Assembly: GCA_016712415.1 (NCBI GenBank)
Contig: JADJRC010000047.1
Span: 1 to 64,000, forward strand
Origin: Lewinellaceae bacterium
GTDB lineage: Bacteria > Bacteroidota > Bacteroidia > Chitinophagales > Saprospiraceae
DNA length: 64,000 bases
Direction of reading: 5' to 3'
Shown: positions 55,771 to 64,000 of the stretch, piece after piece
How positions within the stretch are numbered: position 1 is the stretch's first letter
Layout: every line of letters begins with the position of its first letter
Translations under genes and position numbers: made by a program
Notes under the pieces: generated by a model
Seen by the model: only the letters and a program-made list of their open reading frames with translations
What the model was told of the DNA's origin: nothing
Database searches by the model: none

Positions 55771-57288
55771 ATGACGTCTCTTCCCACACTGATTATTTCC
55801 TTCGCCATTATCGGTGCTGTGTTTACAGCCCTGACCGTTTGGGCTAAAAAACACCGCAATGTATTCTGGACCTTTCTGCAGCACTTCTGCGGGGTCTGGT
55901 TTGTTTTTTCAGGTATGGTGAAAGCCGTTGACCCTATCGGAACGGCGTACAAAATGGAAGACTACTTTGTTGCCTTCGAGCAGACATTCGCCGGGTTAAC
56001 CAATGTATTTGCAGGTCTGGCCCCTTTGTTTCCCTGGTTGGCCAAATCGAGTGAAGGGTTTTCGATAGTCATGATCGTGCTGGAAATTGCGCTTGGTGTG
56101 ATGCTAATGACAGGGTATCACCGAAAATGGACGGTCTGGCTTTTTTTCCTGATCGTATTTTTCTTTACCATTCTCACCGGCTTTACATATCTCACGGGTT
56201 TTGTTCCTACGGAGGCCAATTTTTTTGATTTTGCCAAATGGGGCCCATACGTCAAAACCCAGATGCGGGTAACCGATTGCGGCTGCTTCGGCGATTTTAT
56301 CAAGCTTGACCCAAAAATCTCTTTCTTCAAGGATTTGGGTTTGATGGTTCCTGCCCTGCTCTTTTTGGTTCGTTCCCGAAACATGCACCAGTTATGGACG
56401 GCCCGCACGCGCAACATCATTGTAGGCGCCACTGCCGCATTGTCGCTGATCTGCTGCATTCAGAATACCTATTGGGGGCTTCCCATGGTTGATTTCCGGC
56501 CATTTAAAGTGGGCGCCGATGTCCGCGAGCGCAAGGCGCTTGAATCCGAGGCAAAAGTCGATATACTCGGCTGGGTACTTCGGAACGACAGCCTGGACAG
56601 GACGGTCACCTACATGGAACCCAAGCCCAACGGCTATACCTACGCCAAGGAGTATCCCAAAAGCCAGGGCTGGACCGTAAAGGACCAGATTCAGACAGAC
56701 CTTTATGTGGAGGTAGACGGCAAAAAAATTCCGGTAACAAAAACCAAGGTCAGCGAATTCGCAGTAGAAGACGGCGAAAACGGCGAGATCACCGACGATC
56801 TTCTGGAGGAGCCGGGCTACAGCCTGATGATTATAGCGTACAAACTTAAAGGTCGGCAACAGATGGAAACGGTCGTTACCCAGGACACTGTATGGGCTAC
56901 CGACACCATTGTGGTGCGCAAGGATTCTATCCGACTGCAACGGAGGGTAGCTTCTGTCGACTCCAGAACCGAAGAACGCCAGGTGTTTATTCCGGATGCC
57001 GACTATGCGGAAAAGTTCAGCAAGGAGATCAACCCGCTGGCTGAGGCAGCCATGAAGGCAGGCTGGAAAGTGTATGCCATCACGACATACGGCGATGCGG
57101 AACCGGCAGTCGATCTGGCCAAACGCACCGGGGCAACCTATCCTTTCTACAGGGCGGACGACAAACTATTGAAAACGATCATACGGGCCAATCCTGGAGT
57201 TGTGGTATGGAAAAACGGCACAGTGGTCGATATGTACCACCACAGGCATATTCCCGGCTTTGATGTATTGGGCGGGAAGTGGAAATAA
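55771..57288 (+). CDS. DoxX-like membrane protein with thioredoxin-like C-terminus (BT_3928-type)
   Basis: A 505-residue protein. The N-terminal half (1-235) has several membrane helices of the DoxX/MauE type (FWTFLQHFCGVWFVFSGMVK, IVMIVLEIALGVMLM, WLFFLIVFFFTILTG). Between helices it has a Cys pair, VTDCGCFGDFIKL, also seen in MauE-like redox proteins. Beyond about 250 a soluble domain ends in a thioredoxin-like segment without an obvious CxxC (GATYPFYRADDKLLKTIIRANPGVVVWKNG). It probably transfers electrons or affects disulphides in the envelope. It lies 10 bp upstream of the TMTC-like gene. Confidence 0.82.
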   Translation: MTSLPTLIISFAIIGAVFTALTVWAKKHRNVFWTFLQHFCGVWFVFSGMVKAVDPIGTAYKMEDYFVAFEQTFAGLTNVFAGLAPLFPWLAKSSEGFSIVMIVLEIALGVMLMTGYHRKWTVWLFFLIVFFFTILTGFTYLTGFVPTEANFFDFAKWGPYVKTQMRVTDCGCFGDFIKLDPKISFFKDLGLMVPALLFLVRSRNMHQLWTARTRNIIVGATAALSLICCIQNTYWGLPMVDFRPFKVGADVRERKALESEAKVDILGWVLRNDSLDRTVTYMEPKPNGYTYAKEYPKSQGWTVKDQIQTDLYVEVDGKKIPVTKTKVSEFAVEDGENGEITDDLLEEPGYSLMIIAYKLKGRQQMETVVTQDTVWATDTIVVRKDSIRLQRRVASVDSRTEERQVFIPDADYAEKFSKEINPLAEAAMKAGWKVYAITTYGDAEPAVDLAKRTGATYPFYRADDKLLKTIIRANPGVVVWKNGTVVDMYHHRHIPGFDVLGGKWK

Positions 57289-57298
57289 CGAAAAACTG

Positions 57299-59313
57299 AT
57301 GGCCAAAAGAACACCTTTTCCCGGCAAAACATCTTCCACACAGGCAGGTTCGTCGACCAAAACGGCTGCGCGAACGCCGGTTTCATTCGAGATGATCCCG
57401 GAGTTTTTTCTGCAAAGGGGCCTGATTGCCCTGCTTTTGTTTGCGCTGGCGTTTTCGGTTTACCTGAACACCCTGCACCACGGTTTTACGCTTGACGACG
57501 AGGCCGTCATCACCGGCAATACCTATACAAAGGCAGGCATGGGGGGGATAGCGGATATTTTTTCCCACGATTCATTCCAGGGGTTTCTGCATTCGGAATC
57601 GGAAAACAGCGTCGTAGCCGGGGGGCGATACCGCCCGCTTTCCGTAGCGATGTTTGCCATTGTCTGGCAACTTTTTGGCGATAATCCGTTGGCTTTTCAC
57701 CTGCTCACGGTATTGTTGTACGCCTTAACCTGCGTGGTACTGTACCAGACCCTGTGGTTGCTTTTCAAGGAACGCCTGGGTGCGCAATACAGCGCGATCC
57801 TCACCTTTTTTGCCGCCCTGATTTTTTTGCTGCATCCGGTCCACACTGAAGTGGTGGCCAATGTAAAGGGCTGCGACGAGATTTTGTCCCTGCTGTTCAG
57901 TCTGCTGAGTCTATACTGCGTGTTGCGCCTGATTGATACCAGTAAAGCCACCTGGCAAGCTGCGGCCGGCGCCTGCTTCTTTGCGGCCTGCCTTTCCAAG
58001 GAGAATGCCGCAACGTTTCTGTTGATTATTCCGCTTGCCGTTTACTATTTCAGAAACCCCGGCAATGACACCCTGAAAAGCAGCGCCCGCCGGCTTGCCG
58101 GACTTATGACGCCTTTGCTGGTTGCCTTCGCGGTATTTTTGTCATTCGCGGCATGGTAATCAACTGGCAAATTGGCGACGGTACATCGCTGAGCCTTATG
58201 AACAATCCTTTTGTCAAGGCATCGGGTAACAAATGGGTACCCTTCAGCCTGGGAGAGAAAATGGCAACCATTTTTTACACCCTTGGGCGCTATGTAAAAC
58301 TGTTGTTTTTCCCCCACCCGCTTACCCACGATTATTACCCCCGTCATATCGGAATCATGACTTTTTCGAAAATGGGGTCGATGTTCAGTCTGGTACTTTA
58401 CATCGTACTGGCTATCATGGCGGCCGGCGGGTTCCAAAAGCGGAATCTTTTGTCTTTCGGCATCCTGTTTTTCCTGATTGCGTTGAGTATTGTTTCCAAT
58501 ATTTTCTTTCCGGTCGGTACCAATATGAGCGAACGGTTCCTGTTTATGCCGTCGGTCGGCTTTTCGATTGTGGCAGGCTACTTGTTGGTCCGGCTGGTTC
58601 AGCGCGAAGCAACATGGAAAGGCCTGACGATTCCGCTTGTGGTACTCGCCGTAGTCAGCATGCTGTTTATGTTCAAAACGACCATGCGCAACCGCGATTG
58701 GGTATCCAACGATGTGCTGTTCTTCAAAGACGTGGAAGTCAGTCAGAACAGCGCCAAAATACTCACCTCCTGTGGCGCGTCGCTGTATAGCCAGTCTTTG
58801 AATCTTGCGGATGCGGGACAACGGGGAGAAGTGGTCGGCCAGGCCATTTCCTATTTCAACAAGGCCATAAACGTATATCCCAACCATGTGCCCGCCATCT
58901 TCTACCGGGGGCTTTGTTATTAATATCTGCAAAACCACGAAGAGGCGGTCCGCAACTATGCTGCCGTGACCAGGATAAGCCCGAATTATCCGGTTCGGGT
59001 CAACCTGGCCAGGGCGCTGAAGGAAAGCGCAAAGCAATACCTGTCGCAAAACCGCAGGGAAACGGCACTTGAGTTTCTGACCCAGTCGTGGGAGGAAAAC
59101 AACAAAGATGTGGAAACGGCCTGGTTGCTCGGACAAACAGCCCTGGAGGGCAAACGTCCCGATCAGGCTGCCACCTGGCTGGAAAGGGCGATTGCGCTGG
59201 ATCCGGCCGATGCCCGCTACCTGAGTGCGCTGAGTACGGCATATCGCGAACTGGGCGACATGCCCAAGTCCGAAATGTTCAGGCAAAAGGCACTTGATAC
59301 CTCCGAAAAGTGA
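57299..59313 (+). CDS. TMTC-like membrane glycosyltransferase/TPR protein (broken)
   Basis: Read through, about 672 residues. The N-terminal membrane domain has a luminal loop motif (NTLHHGFTLDDEAVITGN, with the acidic pair typical of GT-C mannosyltransferases). HPVHTEVVANVKGCDEI is the TMTC/DUF1736-type signature, and many hydrophobic helices follow. The C-terminal part has TPR units (AISYFNKAINVYPNHVPAI, AATWLERAIALDPADARYL). Two breaks occur. One is at a T5 run (58136-58140), where one more T restores FAVFFVIRGMVINW. The other is an in-frame TAA at 58921-58923 inside a TPR (GLCY-stop-YLQNHEEAV). Either a decaying gene or sequence error. The donor and acceptor sugars are unknown. Confidence 0.8.
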
Positions 59314-59326
59314 AAATAGCAGGAAT

Positions 59327-60052
59327 TCAGAGCCGGTTTTTATCAATCATTTCCAGCAGGTCGTCCCGGTAGTTTTTTCCGATGGGAAGAAGTTTGGGTT
59401 TGTCTTTTTCCTGAACTTCAACCATGTTGCCCTCAATGGCGGTGATTTTGTCCATCGCCACAATATAAGAGCGGTGTATCCGCTTGAAACGGCCGTTGGG
59501 CAAGCGATCCTCCAGACTTTTCATGGTTTGCAGGGTGATTACCCTGCCATGCATGAGCCGGATGATGACATAGTCTTTCAGTCCTTCAATATAGATGATG
59601 TCGTCAAAATTGACCTTGACGAGTTTCTTGTCGGCCTTTACAAAAAAGAACTCCTGATCCTCGGCAGCATGGCCGGGCACGCCATCCCGGTGCGTCATTT
59701 CCGCATGTTCCACAGCTTTATTGACCGCCTTGACAAACCGTTCCAGCGAAATGGGTTTGAGCAGGTAGTCGAGTGCATTCAGGTCAAACCCCTGAATGGC
59801 ATAATTGGGATATGCGGTAGTGAAGACGACCATTGGGGGCTTTGAAAGCGTTTTGACAAAATCAATGCCCGTAAGCTGTGGCATTTGAATGTCCAGAAAC
59901 ATCAGGTCAATGTCGTTGGATTTCAGCGCGTCATTCGCTTCCAGTGCATTGCTGCAGCGTTTTACGAGTTGCAGTTCGGTCATCTGTCCGATGTATGTTT
60001 CGAGTACATCAAGGGCCAGCGGTTCGTCGTCTACAATGAGGACTTTTAACAT
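59327..60052 (-). CDS. LytTR-family response regulator
   Basis: A 241-residue two-domain regulator. The receiver domain (1-120) has the acidic pair VDDEP and phospho-acceptor D54 in LMFLDIQMPQLTG. TTAYPNYAIQGFDLNALDYLLKP gives the Thr and Lys switch residues. The LytTR DNA-binding domain (about 145-241) shows ADKKLVKVNFDDIIYIEGLKDYVII, then MKSLEDRLPNGRFKRIHRSYIV. It lies 111 bp downstream of the sensor kinase on the same strand. Target genes are not evident. Confidence 0.94.
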   Translation of the reverse strand: MLKVLIVDDEPLALDVLETYIGQMTELQLVKRCSNALEANDALKSNDIDLMFLDIQMPQLTGIDFVKTLSKPPMVVFTTAYPNYAIQGFDLNALDYLLKPISLERFVKAVNKAVEHAEMTHRDGVPGHAAEDQEFFFVKADKKLVKVNFDDIIYIEGLKDYVIIRLMHGRVITLQTMKSLEDRLPNGRFKRIHRSYIVAMDKITAIEGNMVEVQEKDKPKLLPIGKNYRDDLLEMIDKNRL

Positions 60053-60163
60053 GGTGGAAGGGTTTCAGTTTTGTATCAGGTCAAATAGTATAGATGGACT
60101 AAGGTAGGATGTCCTGCGAGAAAAGGCAAAGGATTTTTGCCGGGAATATTCAGAATCTGAAAA

Positions 60164-61213
60164 TTAGGTCATTCTGAGGTGCAGGGTCACCGCATAGCGA
60201 TGCGGTTCATCCTGTACGGTAAGGGTGTGGTTTTCGGGATACAGCAACTCCAGTCGCTGGCGCACATTCGTCAGGCCTATTCCCCCGCTGCGCGGGTGAT
60301 TCTGACGCGGAATGCGCTCTACTTTGCTGTTTTCGATAAAAAATTCCATGTCTTCGCCCGAGACGCTCAGCCGTAAGCGCACAAAACCGCCGCCCTGCAC
60401 GTGGTGATTGAGGCCGTGTTTAAAACTGTTTTCCAGAAAAGGCACGAAAAGCAGGGGAGCCACCATTTGTTCGCTGATATGGCCCTGCGTGGTAAACCGG
60501 ATATCTGCTTCTTTGGGCTGACGCAGGCGCTCAAGGTCGAGGTAGTTGTGAATATACTGGATCTCCTTGCTGAGCAGCACCCGCCGTTCGTTGCACTCGT
60601 AGAGCATATAACGCATGATCTCCGAGAGTTTAAGGACGATATCCGGCGCCTTGTCGCTTTTCTTGAGCGTCAGGGCGTACAGATTGTTCAGGGTATTGAA
60701 CAAAAAGTGGGGGTTGATCTGGCTTTTCAGAAAGCGCAGTTCGGATTGCATGGTTTGGGTGAGCAGGGTTTGTTTCTCCGTCTGATACCGCCACCAATCC
60801 ATAATAACGCGGAGCACGGTAGCAAGAATGACGACAAACAGGTTGCCCAGGAACACCCAGAGTTGCGAGCCTACCAGTTTTGCCTGGTAAACGGGTTCGT
60901 TGTAAAATTTAAGATAGAAAAAAAGAACCTCAATTGGCGTGACGATAGCGCAGGCGCCCAGAACAAGTCCGAAATAAACAAACGCGTGCCGGGCAAGGTA
61001 GTTCGGGATCAGGTAAAACAGGTTGAGGTAGACAAGAAAGGCATAGAAAAACAACTGGATCAGTTCGTTGGACAAAGCAAACCACATATCCATGCCTTTT
61101 TCATGGTCTGTCCAGAGCATCAGGCCAAACAGGGCCACCCAGAACAATCCGTGGTAGACGGGGCGCCTGTTTATAAAACGGTAAATATTGTCGAGTACGC
61201 GCCTGGTCTTCAT
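60164..61213 (-). CDS. LytS-type sensor histidine kinase
   Basis: A 349-residue kinase with four membrane helices in the first 150 residues (GLFWVALFGLMLW, LIQLFFYAFLVYLNLFYLI, FVYFGLVLGACAIVTPIEVLFF, LWVFLGNLFVVILATVLRVIMDWW). The His_kinase motif FLKSQINPHFLFNTLNNLY carries the phospho-acceptor His. HATPase motifs include PLLFVPFLENSFKHGLNH (N box) and SGGIGLTNVRQRLELLYP (G box). It pairs with the downstream LytTR regulator. ATG at 61213 chosen; residues before it are not leader-like. The signal sensed is unknown, as no extracellular domain is visible. Confidence 0.92.
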   Translation of the reverse strand: MKTRRVLDNIYRFINRRPVYHGLFWVALFGLMLWTDHEKGMDMWFALSNELIQLFFYAFLVYLNLFYLIPNYLARHAFVYFGLVLGACAIVTPIEVLFFYLKFYNEPVYQAKLVGSQLWVFLGNLFVVILATVLRVIMDWWRYQTEKQTLLTQTMQSELRFLKSQINPHFLFNTLNNLYALTLKKSDKAPDIVLKLSEIMRYMLYECNERRVLLSKEIQYIHNYLDLERLRQPKEADIRFTTQGHISEQMVAPLLFVPFLENSFKHGLNHHVQGGGFVRLRLSVSGEDMEFFIENSKVERIPRQNHPRSGGIGLTNVRQRLELLYPENHTLTVQDEPHRYAVTLHLRMT

Positions 61214-61338
61214 GCGTTTATTGTCATCAGTACATATTGCAGGCCCTTCGGCACAAAGCAACAGCAAATGAACCGCACCTTGGCCGGTTTGGTGTATCTT
61301 TTTAGATTAAACACAGGCCTGCAAGGATAAAGCGCTTG

Positions 61339-61370
61339 TTTGCAGTCTGTCAACTTTCCCCTTACCTTTG
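61339..61370 (+). promoter_or_regulatory. full Bacteroidota-type promoter of queD (TTTG-N20-TACCTTTG)
   Basis: A -33 TTTG at 61339-61342 and a -7 TACCTTTG at 61363-61370, spaced 20 bp, match the Bacteroidota consensus (TTTG, 19-21 bp, TAnnTTTG). It lies 30 bp before the queD ATG. The best promoter in the window. Confidence 0.7.
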
Positions 61371-61400
61371 CAGCCGCAAAAGACAAAGAAGGGATTATCA

Positions 61401-61817
61401 ATGGTTTACATTACCCGAATCGAACGATTCAACGCGGCCCACAAACTGTGGGTGGACAGCTGGACCCCGGAACAAAATCTTGAGGTTTTTGGCAAGTGTT
61501 CCAATAAAAACTGGCACGGTCACAACTACACCCTGCACGTAACGGTGAAAGGACAACCCGACCCTTTGACAGGATTCATCATCGATGTAAAAAAACTCAG
61601 CCTGATCATCAAAGACCAGGTGACGGATCACCTGGACCACAGCAATTTGAACCTGGACGTGGATTTTATTCCAAAGGGCATGCAACCAACAACCGAGAAC
61701 CTTGTTATGCTCATCTGGCAACGCCTGGATAAAGCCCTGGAAGCATATCCCTGCAACCTCCACGCCATCAAATTATGGGAAACAGAAACGATTTATGCTG
61801 AGTATTACGGCGAATGA
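61401..61817 (+). CDS. queD: 6-carboxytetrahydropterin synthase (QueD/PTPS family)
   Basis: A 138-residue T-fold enzyme converting 7,8-dihydroneopterin triphosphate to 6-carboxy-tetrahydropterin in queuosine and deazapurine synthesis. Zinc ligands are the His in FNAAHKLWV and the pair in NWHGHNYTLHV. The catalytic Cys is in FGKCSNKNWHGH, and the catalytic Glu near WETETIYAEY. The length and the TENLVMLIWQRL helix are typical. ATG at 61401 is preferred over 61368, which lies within the promoter. It is followed 90 bp later by folE, which makes its substrate. Confidence 0.93.
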   Translation: MVYITRIERFNAAHKLWVDSWTPEQNLEVFGKCSNKNWHGHNYTLHVTVKGQPDPLTGFIIDVKKLSLIIKDQVTDHLDHSNLNLDVDFIPKGMQPTTENLVMLIWQRLDKALEAYPCNLHAIKLWETETIYAEYYGE

Positions 61818-61907
61818 TCGTTGACCCTCCGAAGTATTGATCGTCGATGGCCACGCTTTCCGCTTGCGGCAAGCAAATAATATGACCATCATAAAATTAA
61901 CGAAGCA

Positions 61908-62504
61908 ATGGCTTATAAAAAGACCGATCACTACGACGAAGGTCTTACTGACCGCCTTAAATCCACATTCCAGCATATACTGACCGGCCTGGGGGAAGAT
62001 ACGTCGCGGGAAGGCATAGCCAGGACGCCGGAGCGGGCCGCCAAGGCGATACAGTTTCTCACCCAGGGCTACAAGCAGGATGCTGCGGCGATATTGCGTT
62101 CGGCAATGTTCAAGGAGGATTACAGCGAAATGGTGCTGGTAAAAGATATCGAGGTGTATTCCCTTTGCGAGCACCATATGTTGCCTTTCTTTGGAAAAGC
62201 GCATATTGCCTATATTCCGAACGGTCATATTGTCGGCCTGAGTAAAATTCCACGGGTGGTTGATGTATATGCCCGACGCCTGCAGGTGCAGGAGCGGTTA
62301 ACACTCGAAATTCGCGACATCATTTACGAAACGCTGCAACCGCTCGGCGTGGCAGTCGTGATTGAAGCGCGGCACATGTGTATGATGATGCGCGGCGTGC
62401 AGAAACAGAACAGCGTCACCACTACCTCCGCTTTTGTCGGAGAGTTCATCAAATCGGAAACCAGGGGCGAGTTTTTGCGGCTGATTGGCGCCAAACTCCA
62501 TTAA
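61908..62504 (+). CDS. folE: GTP cyclohydrolase I
   Basis: A 198-residue homodecameric zinc enzyme that converts GTP to 7,8-dihydroneopterin triphosphate, the shared precursor for folate and queuosine. Motifs are DTSREGIARTPERAAK, the zinc Cys-His cluster VYSLCEHHMLPFFGKAHIAYIP, LSKIPRVVDVYARRLQVQERL and ARHMCMMMRGVQKQNS (second zinc Cys). Both zinc cysteines are present. Same strand as queD, so a common pterin supply unit is plausible. No queC or queE is seen. Confidence 0.96.
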   Translation: MAYKKTDHYDEGLTDRLKSTFQHILTGLGEDTSREGIARTPERAAKAIQFLTQGYKQDAAAILRSAMFKEDYSEMVLVKDIEVYSLCEHHMLPFFGKAHIAYIPNGHIVGLSKIPRVVDVYARRLQVQERLTLEIRDIIYETLQPLGVAVVIEARHMCMMMRGVQKQNSVTTTSAFVGEFIKSETRGEFLRLIGAKLH

Positions 62505-62565
62505 CCGGCGCGATATTTTGAATTCTTGGCGGAAATCAGGTTCTTCGCACAGCTTTTTCCCTTAC

Positions 62566-64000
62566 GTGCGAACCATTCTTCAACTTTTCCTTTTCCTGCT
62601 CTGCGCTGTAGCCATGACCTGGTCGGTGCAAAACGATCCTTTTTTTGGGACTGTGTTCAACTCGGATCCAAACATGCGCATCATTTTTACCTGAACGGAT
62701 TGCGCTGGACGCCCCTGCCGCCGGAAATTGACAGTGGGCATCCGCCTGTTTTCGGCTAGTACCTGGCATTCATTTGGAGTGTATTTGGAAAAACGCTCCA
62801 GGTCAGCCATTGGGCCATGCTCCCGTTTATTTTGTTGAATACAGGGCTTCTGTTCCGGCTTGGTCAGTTGCTTGGAGGCATCCGGTTTGGATATTGGTTA
62901 ATGCCGTTGGCCCTGCTCGACCCGGTTATGGCAGGCCAACACATCCTCGTGGGTCCCGATACCGTTTTGGTTGCTTTTTTCCTGCTGGCAACACTGGGGA
63001 TTCTGGAACAGCGAAAAATACTGCTCCTTCTGGGAGTGTTCGGACTTTGCGTCGTCAGTATGCGCGGTATGATGACAGCCGGTGCAATATTCCTCTGGCA
63101 AATGCTCATTTCCGGGAAATCATGGGCGACCTGGTTGAAGCAAAAGGATGTTGCGGCGCTGTTTTCAGCGTTTGTACGCCTGTCGATCCCTTTTTTGCCC
63201 GGATTCCTGTTTGCAGGGTGGTTTTTATGGTGGCACTGGTCGACAACCGGCTGGATCGGATATCACCCTGGTTCTCCCTGGGCGCCGACTTTTGAAAGGG
63301 CCGATACAGGGCAATTGCTGCGCAATATCCTGATCGTTGGCTGGCGATGGCTTGATTTCGGGCGTGTGTTTGTGTGGTTGGCGCTGTTTGGATTGATAGG
63401 AAAATCAGTATTGTCCAAACAAAACCCGCTAAGGGACGATATCGTTTTCAGAAATCTCCTGCTGTTGCTGCTTTGTCTGGCGGTCTTCCTCACCCCCTCC
63501 TCTGTCCTGCTGAAAAATGTATCCGCCCACCGGTACGTGTTGCCCGGCTTCCTGGCGCTCAGTTTCCTGACTTTCCGGCTGCTGGCTACCGCTTCGATGA
63601 GTGCGCGCAACCGCGTGATTATCACTGTTTTTCTGGTGATCGCACTCGCCTTCGGCAACCGCTGGATCTACCCGCGCGGCATTGCGATGGGTTGGGATGC
63701 CACACTGGCGCACCTGCCTTATCACGACCTTCGAAAAGAAGCCCTGAAGTACCTGGATCGGGAAAACATTGACTTTCAAACCGTCGGATCTGCGTTCCCC
63801 AATCTTAATACCGGCGAAAACCTGCTGTTGAACGGCGACGAACGCCGTTTTGCGGACAAGGACTACGCCACAAACCAGTTTGTATTTGCATCCAATATCT
63901 TTAATGATTTTTCGGAGGCGGACTATGTCATCTTGAACAAGGGCTGGGTCCTGATGAAACGACTTGAAAAGGCGGGGGTGTGGATCGAGATTTACAGGCG
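62566..64000 (+). CDS. GT39-like integral membrane glycosyltransferase, broken, runs off the window
   Basis: A reading frame is open without stop from 62760 to 64000 (413 codons). Upstream, hydrophobic RTILQLFLFLLCAVAMTWS (GTG at 62566) joins it after two defects. One is a T7 run (62640-62646), where one more T gives PFFWDCVQLGSKHAHHFYLNG. The other is an in-frame TAG (62757-62759) where Trp is expected (GHPPVFG-stop-YLAFIWSVFGK). The protein has about ten hydrophobic segments. The PPEIDSGHPPVFGWYLA region and the loop LDPVMAGQHILVGPDTVLVAFF, with an Asp, resemble dolichyl/undecaprenyl-phosphate-mannose glycosyltransferases of the GT-C fold. The rest lies beyond the window. Sugar and acceptor unknown. 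Confidence 0.7.

Noticed and set aside
58045..59346. 433-codon minus-strand frame
   Set aside because: Antisense to the broken TMTC-like gene, which has clear family motifs on the plus strand.
62774..63295. 173-codon plus-strand frame in the last gene
   Set aside because: Out-of-frame shadow of the GT39-like reading frame that is open from 62760 to the window end.

Overview
The window looks like a chromosomal segment of an uncultured or draft-sequenced member of the Bacteroidota, most plausibly a Saprospiraceae-like lineage. The phylum call rests on T9SS type A and type B (CHU_C) sorting domains, PKD-repeat giant proteins, DUF1573, DUF2807, DUF1599 and PorT-type barrels, a bacillithiol deacetylase, and exact TAnnTTTG -7 boxes just upstream of many starts. 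The family-level call is inference. I found no rRNA or tRNA genes.

Layout. 1-1.65 kb: a decayed IS110-family element inserted in a 167-bp tandem repeat. 1.7-9.9 kb: surface protein, Rieske oxygenase, anmK, membrane and VOC proteins, pyrF, ribD, DUF2807 and DUF1573 proteins, with two intergenic repeat elements (a 232-bp element with 36-bp perfect terminal inverted repeats, and a five-copy palindrome array). 9.9-13.5 kb: dusB-cca-recF operon. 13.6-16.6 kb: large CHU_C protein. 16.8-24.7 kb: six-gene same-strand unit (dut, nucleotidyltransferase, TPR protein, rRNA methyltransferase, small secreted protein, VCBS/UnbV lipoprotein). 24.8-26.3 kb: about 1.5 kb of almost pure G and C that destroys the end of a barrel gene and is most likely an assembly or base-calling artefact. 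26.3-29.8 kb: three tandem barrel paralogues, a lipoprotein and bshB1. 30-35 kb: nth-purH, a methyltransferase, an EEP hydrolase, DUF1573. 35.3-40.6 kb: a 1763-residue metalloprotease with 16 PKD repeats. 40.9-46.8 kb: barrel, fbaB-argS, barrel, glnS. 47-52 kb: two T9SS cargo proteins flanking lpxB. 52-64 kb: mutS2, VOC, DUF1599, DoxX-like, TMTC-like protein, LytS/LytR-type two-component pair, queD, folE, and a glycosyltransferase running off the end.

Most interesting observation. The 130-bp non-coding end of the IS110 element, upstream of its transposase, can fold into a long hairpin. Its loop carries a 7-mer and a 9-mer that match the two sides of the element's own insertion site, on opposite strands and in the order expected of the left and right target guides of an IS621-type bridge RNA. 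The two guides overlap in a CA dinucleotide lying inside the tetranucleotide shared by both junctions. The landing site is the 167-bp tandem repeat, so this looks like a bridge-RNA element that homes to a host repeat.

Data quality. Eight otherwise conserved reading-frame breaks or nonsense codons occur in six genes besides the transposase, including lpxB, and all six frameshifts of the listed type look like one base missing from a homopolymer. With the G/C block, this suggests uncorrected sequence error, so I annotate these as single genes.
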